DNA of 64,000 bases from Paludibaculum fermentans (lineage in GTDB: Bacteria > Acidobacteriota > Terriglobia > Bryobacterales > Bryobacteraceae), in assembly GCF_015277775.1 (NCBI RefSeq), contig NZ_CP063849.1, positions 7,269,501 through 7,333,500 of the forward strand, written 5' to 3'. Made by a program: the position numbers and the translations under genes. The number at the start of each line of letters is the position of its first letter. The stretch's first letter is position 1. This document shows positions 1 through 8,523 of this stretch, in pieces. The notes under the pieces were generated by a model. The model did not search any database. It worked only from the letters and a program-made list of their open reading frames with translations, and was not told the origin of the DNA.

Positions 1-299
1 TAAACCTTGCCGGCAGGACCTACTCGGTTGGCCAGTAATTCCGTGTAGTAGCCGGATCCGGCGCCCACGTCGGCGACGATGTCTCCGGCCTGAATGCCCA
101 GTAGTTTTACGGCCAGTTGCGGATTTTCCTCCCGCTCGCGGTCGTCGCGATCGAGCCAGGGGGCGCCACCCATACCCATCACGCCCGCATAGGCCCGGCC
201 GGTGATCGGGTGCCTTTCCTGCTGTCCGGAAGCTACGTCGGCCATGGACAAAAGAAGGGCGAAAGCCACTATTCGGGATGATTGCAACATGGTCCGCAT
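1..299 (-). CDS. Secreted class I SAM-dependent methyltransferase (3' end outside window)
   Basis: Reading the minus strand from ATG at 299 gives an open frame to the window edge. It starts with a hydrophobic leader (FALLLSMADVASG) typical of an exported protein. About 70 residues in comes the SAM-binding motif I glycine loop, VADVGAGSGYYTELLANRVG, preceded by IQAGDI as in protein-isoaspartate/UbiE-type methyltransferases. The substrate cannot be told because the rest of the fold lies outside the window. A second ATG at 290 is an alternative start. It diverges from the lipoprotein gene at 343, so the roughly 45 bases between them should hold both promoters. Confidence 0.75.
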   Translation of the reverse strand, partial: MRTMLQSSRIVAFALLLSMADVASGQQERHPITGRAYAGVMGMGGAPWLDRDDREREENPQLAVKLLGIQAGDIVADVGAGSGYYTELLANRVGPAGKV

Positions 300-342
300 T
301 TCGATAAGGTTCTACAGTGGAGAGATTCGGAGCGACCTCGGA

Positions 343-906
343 ATGATTTTGAAATTTATGAGACTACCAACCCTAAGCCTGCTTCTGGCTTGCCTGGGGT
401 TAGCATTGATCGCGCCTGGGTGTTCCCGCCTCAAGAGCGGTGCGAACAGTTCAAGGGTATACCAGATGGGTTCTCCGGCCGCGGTGGGTCCTTTGACCTA
501 TACCGTGCTGGACACGGAGTGGAAAGAGTCGCTCGAAGGTTCCCTGGGAGCCAAATTGCCGGAGCATCGCTTCCTGGTGGTGAACGTTTCGATCACCAAT
601 GGCAGCGGCGGCGACGTCAACGTGCCTTTGCTGGCGCTGATCGACGCCGATGGCAAGGAGTACCGCGAGATGGACAAGGGCGAGGGCGTGGCGCAGTGGC
701 TTGGTTTGTTGCGGCCGGTACCGCCCGCGCAGACTCTCAACGGTCACATCCTGTTCGATGTTCCGCTCGGGGGCTACAAACTGCGCATCTCCAGCGGTGG
801 AGACGCGGAGTCCGAGACGACGGCCCTGGTAGATCTTCCGCTTCGGGTGGAAGCGCCACCTATCAAGGGTGTCGATTCACTGGCCACTCCTGCGAGCCCC
901 AAGTAA
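343..906 (+). CDS. DUF4352-type lipoprotein
   Basis: A leader (LPTLSLLLACLGLALIAPGC) ends in a lipobox-like Cys, so the protein is probably lipid-anchored. The mature part (from about residue 30) is a beta-rich domain with the DUF4352 pattern: an opening strand (VGPLTYTVLDTEW), then LVVNVSITN, a ligand-like PLLALIDADGKEY, and a final VPLGGYKLRIS strand. Such domains are extracytoplasmic immunoglobulin-like modules of unknown role. The start could be ATG 343 or ATG 358, since neither has a strong ribosome-binding site. Alternative frames over the same DNA are shadows. Confidence 0.7.
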   Translation: MILKFMRLPTLSLLLACLGLALIAPGCSRLKSGANSSRVYQMGSPAAVGPLTYTVLDTEWKESLEGSLGAKLPEHRFLVVNVSITNGSGGDVNVPLLALIDADGKEYREMDKGEGVAQWLGLLRPVPPAQTLNGHILFDVPLGGYKLRISSGGDAESETTALVDLPLRVEAPPIKGVDSLATPASPK

Positions 907-922
907 GGCGCACAATGGAAGC

Positions 923-1786
923 GTGAAGCTTCTGTTCTTCGCGCCATTATTCCTCACAGCGGCGGTTGGCTTTGCCCAGCCGCCTGCTGCCGCCACTCGT
1001 GGACTTTCCGTCGTCAGGCCCACCCTGCACTATAAACAGGAGGAAGGGGCCGCTATTGCCGATACCTATCAATACACCGCCGGCGAGTTGCTGTACTTCA
1101 GCTTTCGCATCGGCGGCTTCACCGTCCAGAAAGACAAAGTTGACCTGCGCTGGCAGTTAGTCGCCGTCGATCCGGAAGGGCTGCTCCTGATGGCTCCGTT
1201 GAACGGAACCATCCAGGAAGAGATCACCGAGAACGACAAGAACTGGCTGCCCAAGATCGCCCAGACCCTGCCTTTGCCCGCTCAATTGCCGCCCGGCGCC
1301 TACAAGCTCAAACTGCACGTGGCCGATGAGTTCGCGAAAACCAGCATCGACACCGAAACGCGCTTCAACGTCTCCGGCCGTCCCTTGCCCGTCGTCCAGG
1401 GGTTGTCGATCCTCAACCTCCGGTTCCTGAGAACTCCGACCGACCGGCAGGCGATGGAGAATCCCATCTATCATGCCGGCGAGACGCTGATTGCCCGTTT
1501 TGAGCTGGCAGGCTTCAAGTTAGGGGAAAAGAACAAATTCGAGGTGGATTACAGCCTCTCGGTTCTGAATGCGGCAGGAAAGGTACTGTTTACACAGCCG
1601 CAAGCCGCCTCGGAGTCCAACTCGCCTTACTACCCGCAGCGTCTGCTTAATGGAGAGCTGACCCTGAATCTGAATGCCGGGGTTCTGGCGGCCGACTACA
1701 CGCTGCTGGTCAAGGTGAAAGACCATGTCGCCGGGGTCGAAACCGAGTCGAGCGCGAAGTTCGCGGTGGCGCCCCCTCCAAATTAA
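923..1786 (+). CDS. Secreted protein with two Ig-like repeats, function unknown
   Basis: I start this at GTG 923, which begins directly with a cleavable signal peptide (VKLLFFAPLFLTAAVGFAQ). The frame is open further upstream but would overlap the previous gene. The mature protein has two similar halves: the YQYTAGELLYFSFRIGGF segment early on and YHAGETLIARFELAGFKLG later, each followed by a strand pattern ending in a YKLKLHV / YTLLVKV motif. That suggests two tandem beta-sandwich domains. It lies 16 bases after the lipoprotein stop and probably shares its transcript. I do not recognise the family, and its location is probably periplasmic. Confidence 0.65.
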   Translation: MKLLFFAPLFLTAAVGFAQPPAAATRGLSVVRPTLHYKQEEGAAIADTYQYTAGELLYFSFRIGGFTVQKDKVDLRWQLVAVDPEGLLLMAPLNGTIQEEITENDKNWLPKIAQTLPLPAQLPPGAYKLKLHVADEFAKTSIDTETRFNVSGRPLPVVQGLSILNLRFLRTPTDRQAMENPIYHAGETLIARFELAGFKLGEKNKFEVDYSLSVLNAAGKVLFTQPQAASESNSPYYPQRLLNGELTLNLNAGVLAADYTLLVKVKDHVAGVETESSAKFAVAPPPN

Positions 1787-1850
1787 CTTCACTCCGTTGA
1801 GAACTTCCTGCGCGGCGGGGCACTCTGTTTTGTCAGGTCTCTGACGGTTC

Positions 1851-3371
1851 ATGCCGCTCTTTCACACGCGCAGCGCTGCCATTTTCGGGATTGAAGCGCG
1901 TCCCATCGACATTGAGGTCGATCTGTCCCAGGGCGGATCGCAGCGGGATTTTGTCGTGGTGGGGATGCCCGACACGGCGGTCCGTGAAAGCCGCGAGCGC
2001 ATCCGCTCGGCCATCCATAACTCCGGCTTCGGCTACCCCAATCGCGCCGTCACCATCAACCTGGCGCCCGCCAATGTGAGGAAGGAAGGCGCCGGGTTCG
2101 ATCTGCCCATGGCGGCGGCCATCCTGGGGGCGACGGGTACGGTGCGGAAGTGCGACCGGCTGATGATGGTGGGCGAGTTGTCGCTGGATGGCGGTTTGCG
2201 GCCGGTGCGGGGCGCCATTTCGATGGCTGCCTGTGCGCGGGTCGAAGGGGCGCACAGCATTGTGGTGCCTCGTGAGAATGCCGCCGAGGCGGCGGTGGTG
2301 GAAGGGCTGAAAGTCTACGGAGTCTCCCATCTCAGCGAGGTGGTGGGGCTGCTCTCGAATCCCGAACGCTTCAAGCCGCAGCAGCCCAGTCCACCGGTTG
2401 CCGTGGATCCAAACGTTGAGGCGCCGGACTTTCGTGACGTCCGCGGGCAGACCACCGGCAAGCGGGCAATGGAAGTGGCGGCGGCCGGAGCACACAACCT
2501 GCTGCTGGTGGGTCCGCCTGGGTCAGGAAAGACGATGCTGGCGCGACGGCTTTCCGGCATCCTGCCGCCCATGACGCTCGCCGAGGCTTTGGTGGCTACG
2601 CAGGTCCACAGCGTTGCCGATGCCTTGCCGAGAGGAACGGGCCTGCTGGGCGCGAGGCCGTTTCGCGCGCCGCACCACACGATCTCCGATGCTGCCCTGG
2701 TGGGGGGAGGCATCGGCATGCCGCGGCCCGGTGAAGTGAGCCTGGCGCACAACGGCGTGCTGTTCCTCGACGAATTGCCTGAGTTTCCCCGCAATGTGCT
2801 GGAGATGCTGCGACAGCCGCTGGAGGAGGGCTCCGTCACGATTGCGCGTTCGCAGATCACGCTGAACTTTCCATCGACGTTCATGCTGGTGGCGGCGATG
2901 AATCCCTGCCGCTGCGGCTACCACGGCGACCCGACGCGGGAGTGCCGTTGCACCGGCGCCCAGATCCAGATGTATATGGGCAAGATCAGCGGGCCCCTGC
3001 TCGACCGCATCGACCTGCATATCGAGATTCCTGCCGTCCCGTACCAGGAGTTGCGCAGCCGTGATACCGGGATGTCTTCGGCTGAGATGCGGCAGCGCGT
3101 CTTGGCGGCGAGGGCCATCCAGCAGCAGCGCGGATATGTGAACGCCACTATCCCTCCCGGACGTTTGCGCGAGATATGCCCGTTGGACGACGCAGGCGAG
3201 CGCACCATGGAGATGGCGGTCCGCCGCATGGGCCTCTCGGCGCGGGCGCACGACCGGATCCTCAAAGTGGCTCGCACGATTGCGGACCTGTCCGCGAGCG
3301 AGCAAATCCAGGCAAAGCACGTGGCGGAGGCGGTGCAGTACCGCTCGCTGGATCGCAGTTTCTGGAATTGA
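1851..3371 (+). CDS. yifB: YifB/ComM family Mg-chelatase-like AAA+ ATPase
   Basis: At 506 aa it has the usual length of the family. The N-terminal ChlI-like (Lon-protease-fold) domain covers about residues 20-140 (VVVGMPDTAVRESRERIRSA, then NLAPANVRKEG). The AAA+ core follows with Walker A GPPGSGKT, Walker B LFLDELPEF and a sensor stretch MLVAAMNPC. A C-X1-C-X-Y zinc-like patch (PCRCGYHGDPTRECRC) is typical of YifB. The C-terminal Mg_chelatase_C helices end with the family signature YRSLDR. ComM members are hexameric helicases promoting branch migration during natural transformation. Whether this species is competent cannot be told here, and no dprA neighbour is present. Confidence 0.95.
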   Translation: MPLFHTRSAAIFGIEARPIDIEVDLSQGGSQRDFVVVGMPDTAVRESRERIRSAIHNSGFGYPNRAVTINLAPANVRKEGAGFDLPMAAAILGATGTVRKCDRLMMVGELSLDGGLRPVRGAISMAACARVEGAHSIVVPRENAAEAAVVEGLKVYGVSHLSEVVGLLSNPERFKPQQPSPPVAVDPNVEAPDFRDVRGQTTGKRAMEVAAAGAHNLLLVGPPGSGKTMLARRLSGILPPMTLAEALVATQVHSVADALPRGTGLLGARPFRAPHHTISDAALVGGGIGMPRPGEVSLAHNGVLFLDELPEFPRNVLEMLRQPLEEGSVTIARSQITLNFPSTFMLVAAMNPCRCGYHGDPTRECRCTGAQIQMYMGKISGPLLDRIDLHIEIPAVPYQELRSRDTGMSSAEMRQRVLAARAIQQQRGYVNATIPPGRLREICPLDDAGERTMEMAVRRMGLSARAHDRILKVARTIADLSASEQIQAKHVAEAVQYRSLDRSFWN

Positions 3372-3566
3372 CGCGGACCGGCCGCCTGCCGTCAAACCCA
3401 CCTCGTCTTGCCCGCACGGCATTCGCCCCGTCATTGCCCGCGCTGGCTTTGTGGCTTTACGTGAGGTCCAGCCTGTGAAATAGGGTTAATTCCGCAAGGA
3501 TGCCTCGTGAATTGAATTCTGTTTGTAAGCCGATTGTTGCGAGAAGTCGTGATATCTTCAAGTCCT

Positions 3567-3970
3567 ATGCGTTGGCTGAGTCCCAGGAATCCGATCGGCC
3601 AAGGGCAGTATCTGGTGGCTCATCTCATCGGTATCACATTCGCTGACGCACTTCTTCCGAGAAGGGCATTGGGCCCATCTGAGTCCTGGTGCTGGATGGG
3701 TGGAGTGATCTTGACCTGGGCATTCCTGGGTCTGGCGACCGTGCAGCGATTAGGGAGTGTCGGCTCGCCCCGAGGGTGGGGCGAGCTGGCGCTGGGGCCG
3801 GCTGCGTTCCACTGCTCCTCGTGAGCCCCGCGCGGGTCCGGCATCACCCGAGTCTGGAATGGGCATCCCTCCTATTCGTCCCTACCGCGGCCGCCCTCGC
3901 CGCCTACGTGTCGATGATGGTACTGCTCTTGTTGCGGTCGAATCGCGCAAGCACCAATGGGGCCGGGTGA
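3567..3970 (+). pseudogene. DUF805-like membrane protein, frameshifted
   Basis: The frame starting MRWLSPRNPIGQGQYLVAHL has the N-terminal 'R-x-G-R-x-x-R-x-x-Y' look of small DUF805-type membrane proteins and the later RL-x(2)-VG-x(3)-GW pattern. It then runs into a stop near 3824. The logical continuation (CVPLLLVSPARV, then a membrane segment LLFVPTAAALAAYVSMMVLLL) is in the next frame from about 3780 to 3970. One indel around 3775-3790 explains both halves. It is either a decaying gene or a sequencing error. The next gene is of the same type and is also broken. Confidence 0.5.
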
Positions 3971-3985
3971 GGTGGTCTTGATCAG

Positions 3986-4396
3986 ATGAACGCATTCGCC
4001 AAGTACATTGTGGGGCCCATCGACCGCGAGCGATACATTCTGGCGAGCCTGGCTGCGCTTGGAGTCGAATCGCGCTATGAGTTGAAGTTCCCTGATCATC
4101 CGTTAGCCGTATATGTTTTCGGCTGCGTGCTGATGACCGTCCTGTCGAGTGCGCGGCTTGTGGATCTCGGCGCCTCGCGTTAGTGGGCGGCGCTGGTCTC
4201 GTCGCCCCTGCTGCTTTTCGCATGGTCTATCCGTACGCACCCGAGCCCAACAGCGATGGTCGCCAGCGCCCTGCTATGCGCGATTCCTGCGGCACTTCTA
4301 CCCCTCCTTCTGATGTTCGTCGCATCCGCGCCCCGCACCGAGGAGGGGGCTCAGGGGAAGGAGCCCGGCCTGTCCGGCGAAGGGCAACCGGAGTGA
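3986..4396 (+). pseudogene. DUF805-like membrane protein interrupted by an in-frame TAG
   Basis: The reading frame from ATG 3986 (MNAFAKYIVGPIDRERYIL) stops at TAG 4181-4183, exactly where the family expects a Trp in the RL-x-DLG-x-S-x-WWALL motif (here RLVDLGASR, stop, WAALVSSPLLLFAW). The same frame then stays open to TGA 4394-4396 and encodes two further hydrophobic segments. A single TGG-to-TAG change accounts for the break. The start lies 15 bases after the preceding broken relative, so the two look like a tandem pair. Function is unknown. Confidence 0.5.
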
Positions 4397-4415
4397 CTGG
4401 AAGGCGGATGGGAGA

Positions 4416-4904
4416 GTGACTGACCTGTGCCATCCTGGACGCCTGCGCCCGTTTCGCGTGTGGAAGCCTGAGATTCTTCCGGAGCGCATGGCAATTGAGC
4501 TGTTCGGCTCAAAGCAAATACTGAGCTTCTGGCTGTTCATTCTGTCAATGCGTGGACTCGCGTCGCGCGCGTCGAAGATCGGGCGGCCTCACTGGGACCT
4601 ATTCGAATGGTCGATGTTCCTGCTTGCCTGCACTGCGGCGAGCTATGCGACCGCGTTGTCGATCACGGCCACGATTGGGGCCTTGAAGGCAGTTGGCTGG
4701 AAGCCTGCCTGGGCAATACTTGGGTTGATCTGCGCGCTCAATTGGGTGGCGCTCGCGGCCACCGCTTTAGTGTCAACTGCCCCATTTCCTCATACCTCGT
4801 TGGGAGTAAGGTTGATCGAGGGCGGCGCCATCGCTGGTTACTTTGGCTACGCGGTGCTGTCCGTGCTGCTCTGGGCCGAAATAGAATCCCGGAAGAGCGC
4901 CTGA
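4416..4904 (+). CDS. Small integral membrane protein, unknown
   Basis: GTG 4416 gives 162 aa, and an internal ATG at 4488 (MAIELFGSKQ) is a possible shorter start. Four hydrophobic stretches are visible: ILSFWLFILSM, MFLLACTAASYATALSITATI, AWAILGLICALNWVALAATALV and IAGYFGYAVLSVLLW. I recognise no motif. It belongs to a run of small membrane-protein genes on this strand from 3567 to 6273. Confidence 0.6.
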   Translation: MTDLCHPGRLRPFRVWKPEILPERMAIELFGSKQILSFWLFILSMRGLASRASKIGRPHWDLFEWSMFLLACTAASYATALSITATIGALKAVGWKPAWAILGLICALNWVALAATALVSTAPFPHTSLGVRLIEGGAIAGYFGYAVLSVLLWAEIESRKSA

Positions 4905-4966
4905 GCCTGCCGGCGCCCCAGCGGAGAAATGGATGGAACTCCACCAGTCAATGAAAGCAGGGCATC

Positions 4967-5692
4967 GTGCTCTATAGAACACGGCGGCTCCTCCTTTGGC
5001 TCATCACCCTGTGGACGCTGGGAACCGGGGTTGGGTGTATTGCGGATGACCTCAGAAGGCCGCCAGTCTGTCCAGGCATCTGCACGCCATTTGTCGGTGC
5101 CTCGGCGTTTCTGGCGGTGTCTGCCCTGCTGTTCGCAGCCAGGGGCCGGGCACTCAAACTGCGGGATCTCACTTTCGTCACCGCCGGCAGCGCGCTGGGT
5201 ACCGGCCTGGTCACCGCTTTCGTGAATCCGCTGCAGGTTTGGTCCCTCAGCCTTGCGACGGGCGGCGGCGCCCTACTGGGTGCAACCGCGGAATATGTCG
5301 TGTCGAGGTTTCTCCCGAAGCTGAGGCAATCCGCTTTTGTACTTCGAGCCGGAAACGTCTTCTCTTTCCTCCTGCTTGCCATGGCCAGCGGTCTTGGCGG
5401 AGGGTTCGTGCTCATGTACCTGGAGGCGCATGACTATCTCGACCTGGCCTGCAGTTCTGGAGCCGAAGGCGCTGCTCTTGGCGTGCCCATCGTCGTGATC
5501 GCCGGAGCCCTGCTGTGCGGCTTTCTCTTTCCACGTCCGCTCAACCTGACGCACCTGATGGCGACCGGTTCCTGCTCGCTGGTCGCCGGCGGAACCGTGG
5601 CCTATTTTCTGTCTGGAGGGCAGATTGTCGTGTCTCTCGGTGTTGCCCTCGTTGTTGCGCTTTGTGCGATGCAGGAGCCCGCAAAGGAGTAA
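4967..5692 (+). CDS. Polytopic membrane protein, unknown
   Basis: Starting at GTG 4967, this 241-aa product has about seven hydrophobic segments spread evenly along its length (for example LLLWLITLWTLGTGVGC near the start and GGTVAYFLSGGQIVVSLGVA near the end). Gly-rich helices and small polar loops suggest an inner-membrane protein. I do not recognise a family. It lies 6 bases before the next membrane-protein gene, consistent with one transcript. Confidence 0.6.
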   Translation: MLYRTRRLLLWLITLWTLGTGVGCIADDLRRPPVCPGICTPFVGASAFLAVSALLFAARGRALKLRDLTFVTAGSALGTGLVTAFVNPLQVWSLSLATGGGALLGATAEYVVSRFLPKLRQSAFVLRAGNVFSFLLLAMASGLGGGFVLMYLEAHDYLDLACSSGAEGAALGVPIVVIAGALLCGFLFPRPLNLTHLMATGSCSLVAGGTVAYFLSGGQIVVSLGVALVVALCAMQEPAKE

Positions 5693-5698
5693 GCCACG

Positions 5699-6142
5699 AT
5701 GTCTCCCGCTTCCTCCCGCGTCAATCGATGGTCCCATGCCTGGCGATGGTTCTCCGACGATCGCGGATCATTCAGCTATTTCGGGGCCTGTTGCGGTTTC
5801 CTGCTCCTGTCACAATTGGCAACAAACGCCCTCAGGCCCTTGCTGCAAATACGTCTTCAGGGAGGAAGCCCGCCCTTTCTGCGGTTCTTCGGTCTGTGGC
5901 TCTGTTTGGCCATCCTGGTGGCGGCTGAGGTGAGAAACTCGCGCCGCCGGTTGATCGACCTTGGATGTGGCGCATGGTACCTGTACCTGGGGATCGGGGT
6001 GCTCGCGGCCGGGCTGGAAGCTGCCCTGGTGCTGCGGGAGAGCAGTCTTAGAGCATGCTTCCTGATCTATCTGGTAGTGCAGTTACCGCTGATTCTCGGC
6101 AGGGCAGCAGGCCGGCCTGCAGGGGCAGGAGGCGAATCATGA
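5699..6142 (+). CDS. Small membrane protein, unknown
   Basis: ATG 5699 follows the previous stop by 6 bases. The 147-aa product has four hydrophobic segments (FSYFGACCGFLLLSQLA, FFGLWLCLAILVAAEV, WYLYLGIGVLAAGLEAALVL, CFLIYLVVQLPLILG) and a basic loop RNSRRRLID. No conserved motif is recognised. Its stop overlaps the start of the next small gene (ATGA at 6139-6142), which indicates translational coupling. Confidence 0.6.
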   Translation: MSPASSRVNRWSHAWRWFSDDRGSFSYFGACCGFLLLSQLATNALRPLLQIRLQGGSPPFLRFFGLWLCLAILVAAEVRNSRRRLIDLGCGAWYLYLGIGVLAAGLEAALVLRESSLRACFLIYLVVQLPLILGRAAGRPAGAGGES

Positions 6143-6273
6143 CCGCCTCGTTGTGGACGTGGGACACCTTCCACGTTGGCGGCTTGGTGATTGGGGTTCT
6201 CTGGACTGCGGCCGAAATGTACATCACCTACCGGCAGGGACGGGATAAAAGAAGCTGGGGGAAGCGCGAATAA
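6139..6273 (+). CDS. 44-aa single-span membrane peptide, coupled to upstream gene
   Basis: ATG 6139 overlaps the preceding stop in an ATGA arrangement. The product has one hydrophobic span (VGGLVIGVLWTAAEMYI) followed by a strongly basic tail (RQGRDKRSWGKRE), which would sit in the cytoplasm by the positive-inside rule. It ends the membrane-protein cluster. The next gene downstream is on the opposite strand and its stop is only 20 bases away, so the two transcripts converge. Confidence 0.5.
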   Translation: MTASLWTWDTFHVGGLVIGVLWTAAEMYITYRQGRDKRSWGKRE

Positions 6274-6292
6274 CCAACCCAGGCCGCCCGGG

Positions 6293-7018
6293 CTAAACCG
6301 GCTTCACCCACTCCATGACCAGGAACCAGGGGACACGCCGGTAGCTGGCGGCCTTGGCCGGCGGAGTTGCGGCGATGGGCGCCGGCTCGTCAAAGTGGGT
6401 CAGTTGCAGGCCCGTGTCCAGCAGCAGCTTCATGTAGGTGCTCAAGGGCCGGTGATGGTTCACGACCCGGATGTCCCGGTAGTCGATCCAGACCGAACGT
6501 TCCTTCAGGTAGTCGTCGATGGGGAAATGCAGGCGGCGGCCGCTGCTGCCCTTGATCCAGCCATCGCCGGCGCAGGCCGTATTGAAGCTGGTCAGGTTGG
6601 CGATCAACAGGGAGCCGCCGGGCTTCAGTACGCGCGCCATCTCCGCGATGGCCGCCCGGATGTCGGGGATATCGATCAGTGTCAGGTAGCTGACAACGAG
6701 ATCGAAGGACGCATCCTCAAACGGTAGCCGCTCCGCCGTGGCTTCCAGGTAGACGCCGGTTGCATCGCGTTTGCGGGCCGCGGCCAGCAGCGCCGGCGTC
6801 GGATCGATGCCTGTTACCTCCACTCCGTGACGCTTGAGCATGCGGCAGAAGCGGCCCTCGCCGCAGCCTACATCCAGCGCCGATTTCGGAGAGTGCGCCA
6901 ACGCGCGGGGCAGCATGACCGGATCGAGCACATAGCGGCGACCGAAATCGCCGGCTTCCCCCATATCCGCGATCCAGGCACGCGCCGACTTCTGCCACCC
7001 GTTGTCCATATCCACCAT
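6293..7018 (-). CDS. Class I SAM-dependent methyltransferase (UbiE/Methyltransf_11 type)
   Basis: The 241-aa protein shows motif I ALDVGCGEGRFCRML, motif II ATAERLPFEDASFDLVVSYL and the post-motif ARVLKPGGSLLIANL, the standard Methyltransf_11 layout. An N-terminal helix pair (WQKSARAWIADMGE) precedes the Rossmann core. The C-terminal region is used for substrate recognition in this fold, but nothing there identifies the substrate. It is likely cytoplasmic. It lies 30 bases downstream of the hydrolase gene on the same strand. Confidence 0.85.
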   Translation of the reverse strand: MVDMDNGWQKSARAWIADMGEAGDFGRRYVLDPVMLPRALAHSPKSALDVGCGEGRFCRMLKRHGVEVTGIDPTPALLAAARKRDATGVYLEATAERLPFEDASFDLVVSYLTLIDIPDIRAAIAEMARVLKPGGSLLIANLTSFNTACAGDGWIKGSSGRRLHFPIDDYLKERSVWIDYRDIRVVNHHRPLSTYMKLLLDTGLQLTHFDEPAPIAATPPAKAASYRRVPWFLVMEWVKPV

Positions 7019-7047
7019 GGTAGCGAGGCGCTTCTCTCCAAAACGAA

Positions 7048-8004
7048 TTAAGGTTTGTTTCCCGCGCGAAAGAACTCACTGGCCAGGGCCGCCAGTTCCC
7101 TGGGCGCCAGAAGCACGGCGGAATGGTCCTGGCCTTCCAGCGTGACGTACTGTGCGTGCGGCAGCATTCCGGCCAGTGCCTGCGCGCCATGATGAAAGAA
7201 CAGTTCGCTCCTGCTGCCCACCGCGACCAGGGCAGGCGTGGACTCACCGCTCCAGCGATCCCGGGGCAGCGGCTTCCCGGTCTGTGTACCAGCCACAATG
7301 CTCAGATCATAGGGGATCGTATGCGCCATCCCCGTCATCTTTGACCATCCGGGCATCAGGTAGCGCATCGCAGTGACCGCGGGTGGGGGAATCCCCATCC
7401 CTTTCGAGAAGAAGAGTTGGACCGCCTCATCCCGGCGGCCGGCCGCCGTCAGCAGTGCGGCCTCCCCCGCGAGTCCCTCCGCCATCGGCGGCCAGCTGTT
7501 GTCCACGATCAGGGGGGGCTCGTAGAGGACCAGGCGCCGGACCTTCCCACCCAGGCGGCTCGCCGCATCGAGGGCCAGCACAGCTCCGGAAGAGCTGCCG
7601 AAAAGGTGTACCGGCCCTCCGCAAGCATCGATCAGCGCCTCGATATCCTCGACTTCGCGCTGAAGGTCGTACGGCTGGGTGTCTGAGCTTTTGCCCCGGC
7701 CTCGCCTGTCATAGTTCAGCACGGTGAAGTGCGTGGCCAATTGTTCCGCGAACCGCCGGGCGGCGCCGCGATCGGCCAGGGCGGAGGCGACGAGCAGGAC
7801 CGGCGGCCCCTGGCCCGTCTGTTCGTAGGCGAGGTTCGTGCCGTCCCTGGAGGTCACGTGCTTCTCCACCGCTCCGGCTGGAGCCCTGTCCGTGTTCAAC
7901 GCCATGCTGGCTGCGATCCACAGGCCGGCGAGGATCGTCACCAAGACGGCCAGGATTCCGCCCGTCCAGCGAAACAGCCGGCGGGCACGGTGGCCCGTGC
8001 TCAT
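7048..8004 (-). CDS. Membrane-anchored alpha/beta hydrolase
   Basis: ATG 8004 overlaps the stop of the SRPBCC gene (ATGA), so I use that start, giving 318 aa. The N-terminus carries a basic stretch and one membrane segment (GGILAVLVTILAGLWIAASM). The alpha/beta-hydrolase core follows: PPVLLVASALADR, the strand-turn NYDRRGRGKS, the nucleophile elbow LFGSSSGAVLAL (Ser in G-S-S-S-G), and a late GQDHSAV supplying the catalytic His. It resembles the non-specific TAP-like/chloroperoxidase group. Coupling to the SRPBCC and ArsR genes suggests one operon of unknown trigger. Confidence 0.85.
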   Translation of the reverse strand: MSTGHRARRLFRWTGGILAVLVTILAGLWIAASMALNTDRAPAGAVEKHVTSRDGTNLAYEQTGQGPPVLLVASALADRGAARRFAEQLATHFTVLNYDRRGRGKSSDTQPYDLQREVEDIEALIDACGGPVHLFGSSSGAVLALDAASRLGGKVRRLVLYEPPLIVDNSWPPMAEGLAGEAALLTAAGRRDEAVQLFFSKGMGIPPPAVTAMRYLMPGWSKMTGMAHTIPYDLSIVAGTQTGKPLPRDRWSGESTPALVAVGSRSELFFHHGAQALAGMLPHAQYVTLEGQDHSAVLLAPRELAALASEFFRAGNKP

Positions 8005-8510
8005 GACCCGGCCGCTTCCTTTGCCGGGAGCCGCGAATCTGTTGATTCCAGCAATTCCGCCAGCTTGTCGTAACTTTCCGCGGCGCCATGCTCCATGCCG
8101 GTGCTGATCACGATGTCGCGGACCTCGCGCGAGGGATAGAGTACGGTTGCGGTCATCGTAGTTCGCCCGCCCTGCTCCACCAGGACGGTGGTCACCTGAG
8201 ACTCGCCGGGATAGTCGTCGAACGATTCCATGTGGACTGAGCGCTCCGGCGGCGTGATCTCGCGGTAGACGCCGCGCATGCCCATGTCGCGGCCATCCGG
8301 TCCGCGCAGGACAAAGCGGAACGTGCCGCCCACTCGCAGGTCGATCTCGCAAACTACCAGTTTCCAGCCGCGCGGGCCAAACCAGCGCTTCAACAGTTCC
8401 GGTTTCGTAAATGCGTCGAAGACCATGCGTCGCGGCGCATGGAATACCCGCGTCAGGACGATCTCCCGCTCAGTAGGTGTTGTGACTGTGAGCGTCCCTG
8501 TGTTCTTCAT
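8001..8510 (-). CDS. SRPBCC / AHSA1-like domain protein
   Basis: The 169-aa product has the typical opening of the bacterial AHSA1 group (REIVLTRVFHAPRRMVFDAF, then ELLKRWFGPRGW), a central V-G-G-x-F-R-F motif, and a C-terminal amphipathic helix (MEHGAAESYDKLAELLE). These helix-grip proteins bind hydrophobic ligands. In bacteria they are commonly encoded directly after an ArsR regulator, as here (13-base gap). Its stop overlaps the hydrolase start. Confidence 0.9.
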   Translation of the reverse strand: MKNTGTLTVTTPTEREIVLTRVFHAPRRMVFDAFTKPELLKRWFGPRGWKLVVCEIDLRVGGTFRFVLRGPDGRDMGMRGVYREITPPERSVHMESFDDYPGESQVTTVLVEQGGRTTMTATVLYPSREVRDIVISTGMEHGAAESYDKLAELLESTDSRLPAKEAAGS

Positions 8511-8523
8511 CTTTGGACCCCTT

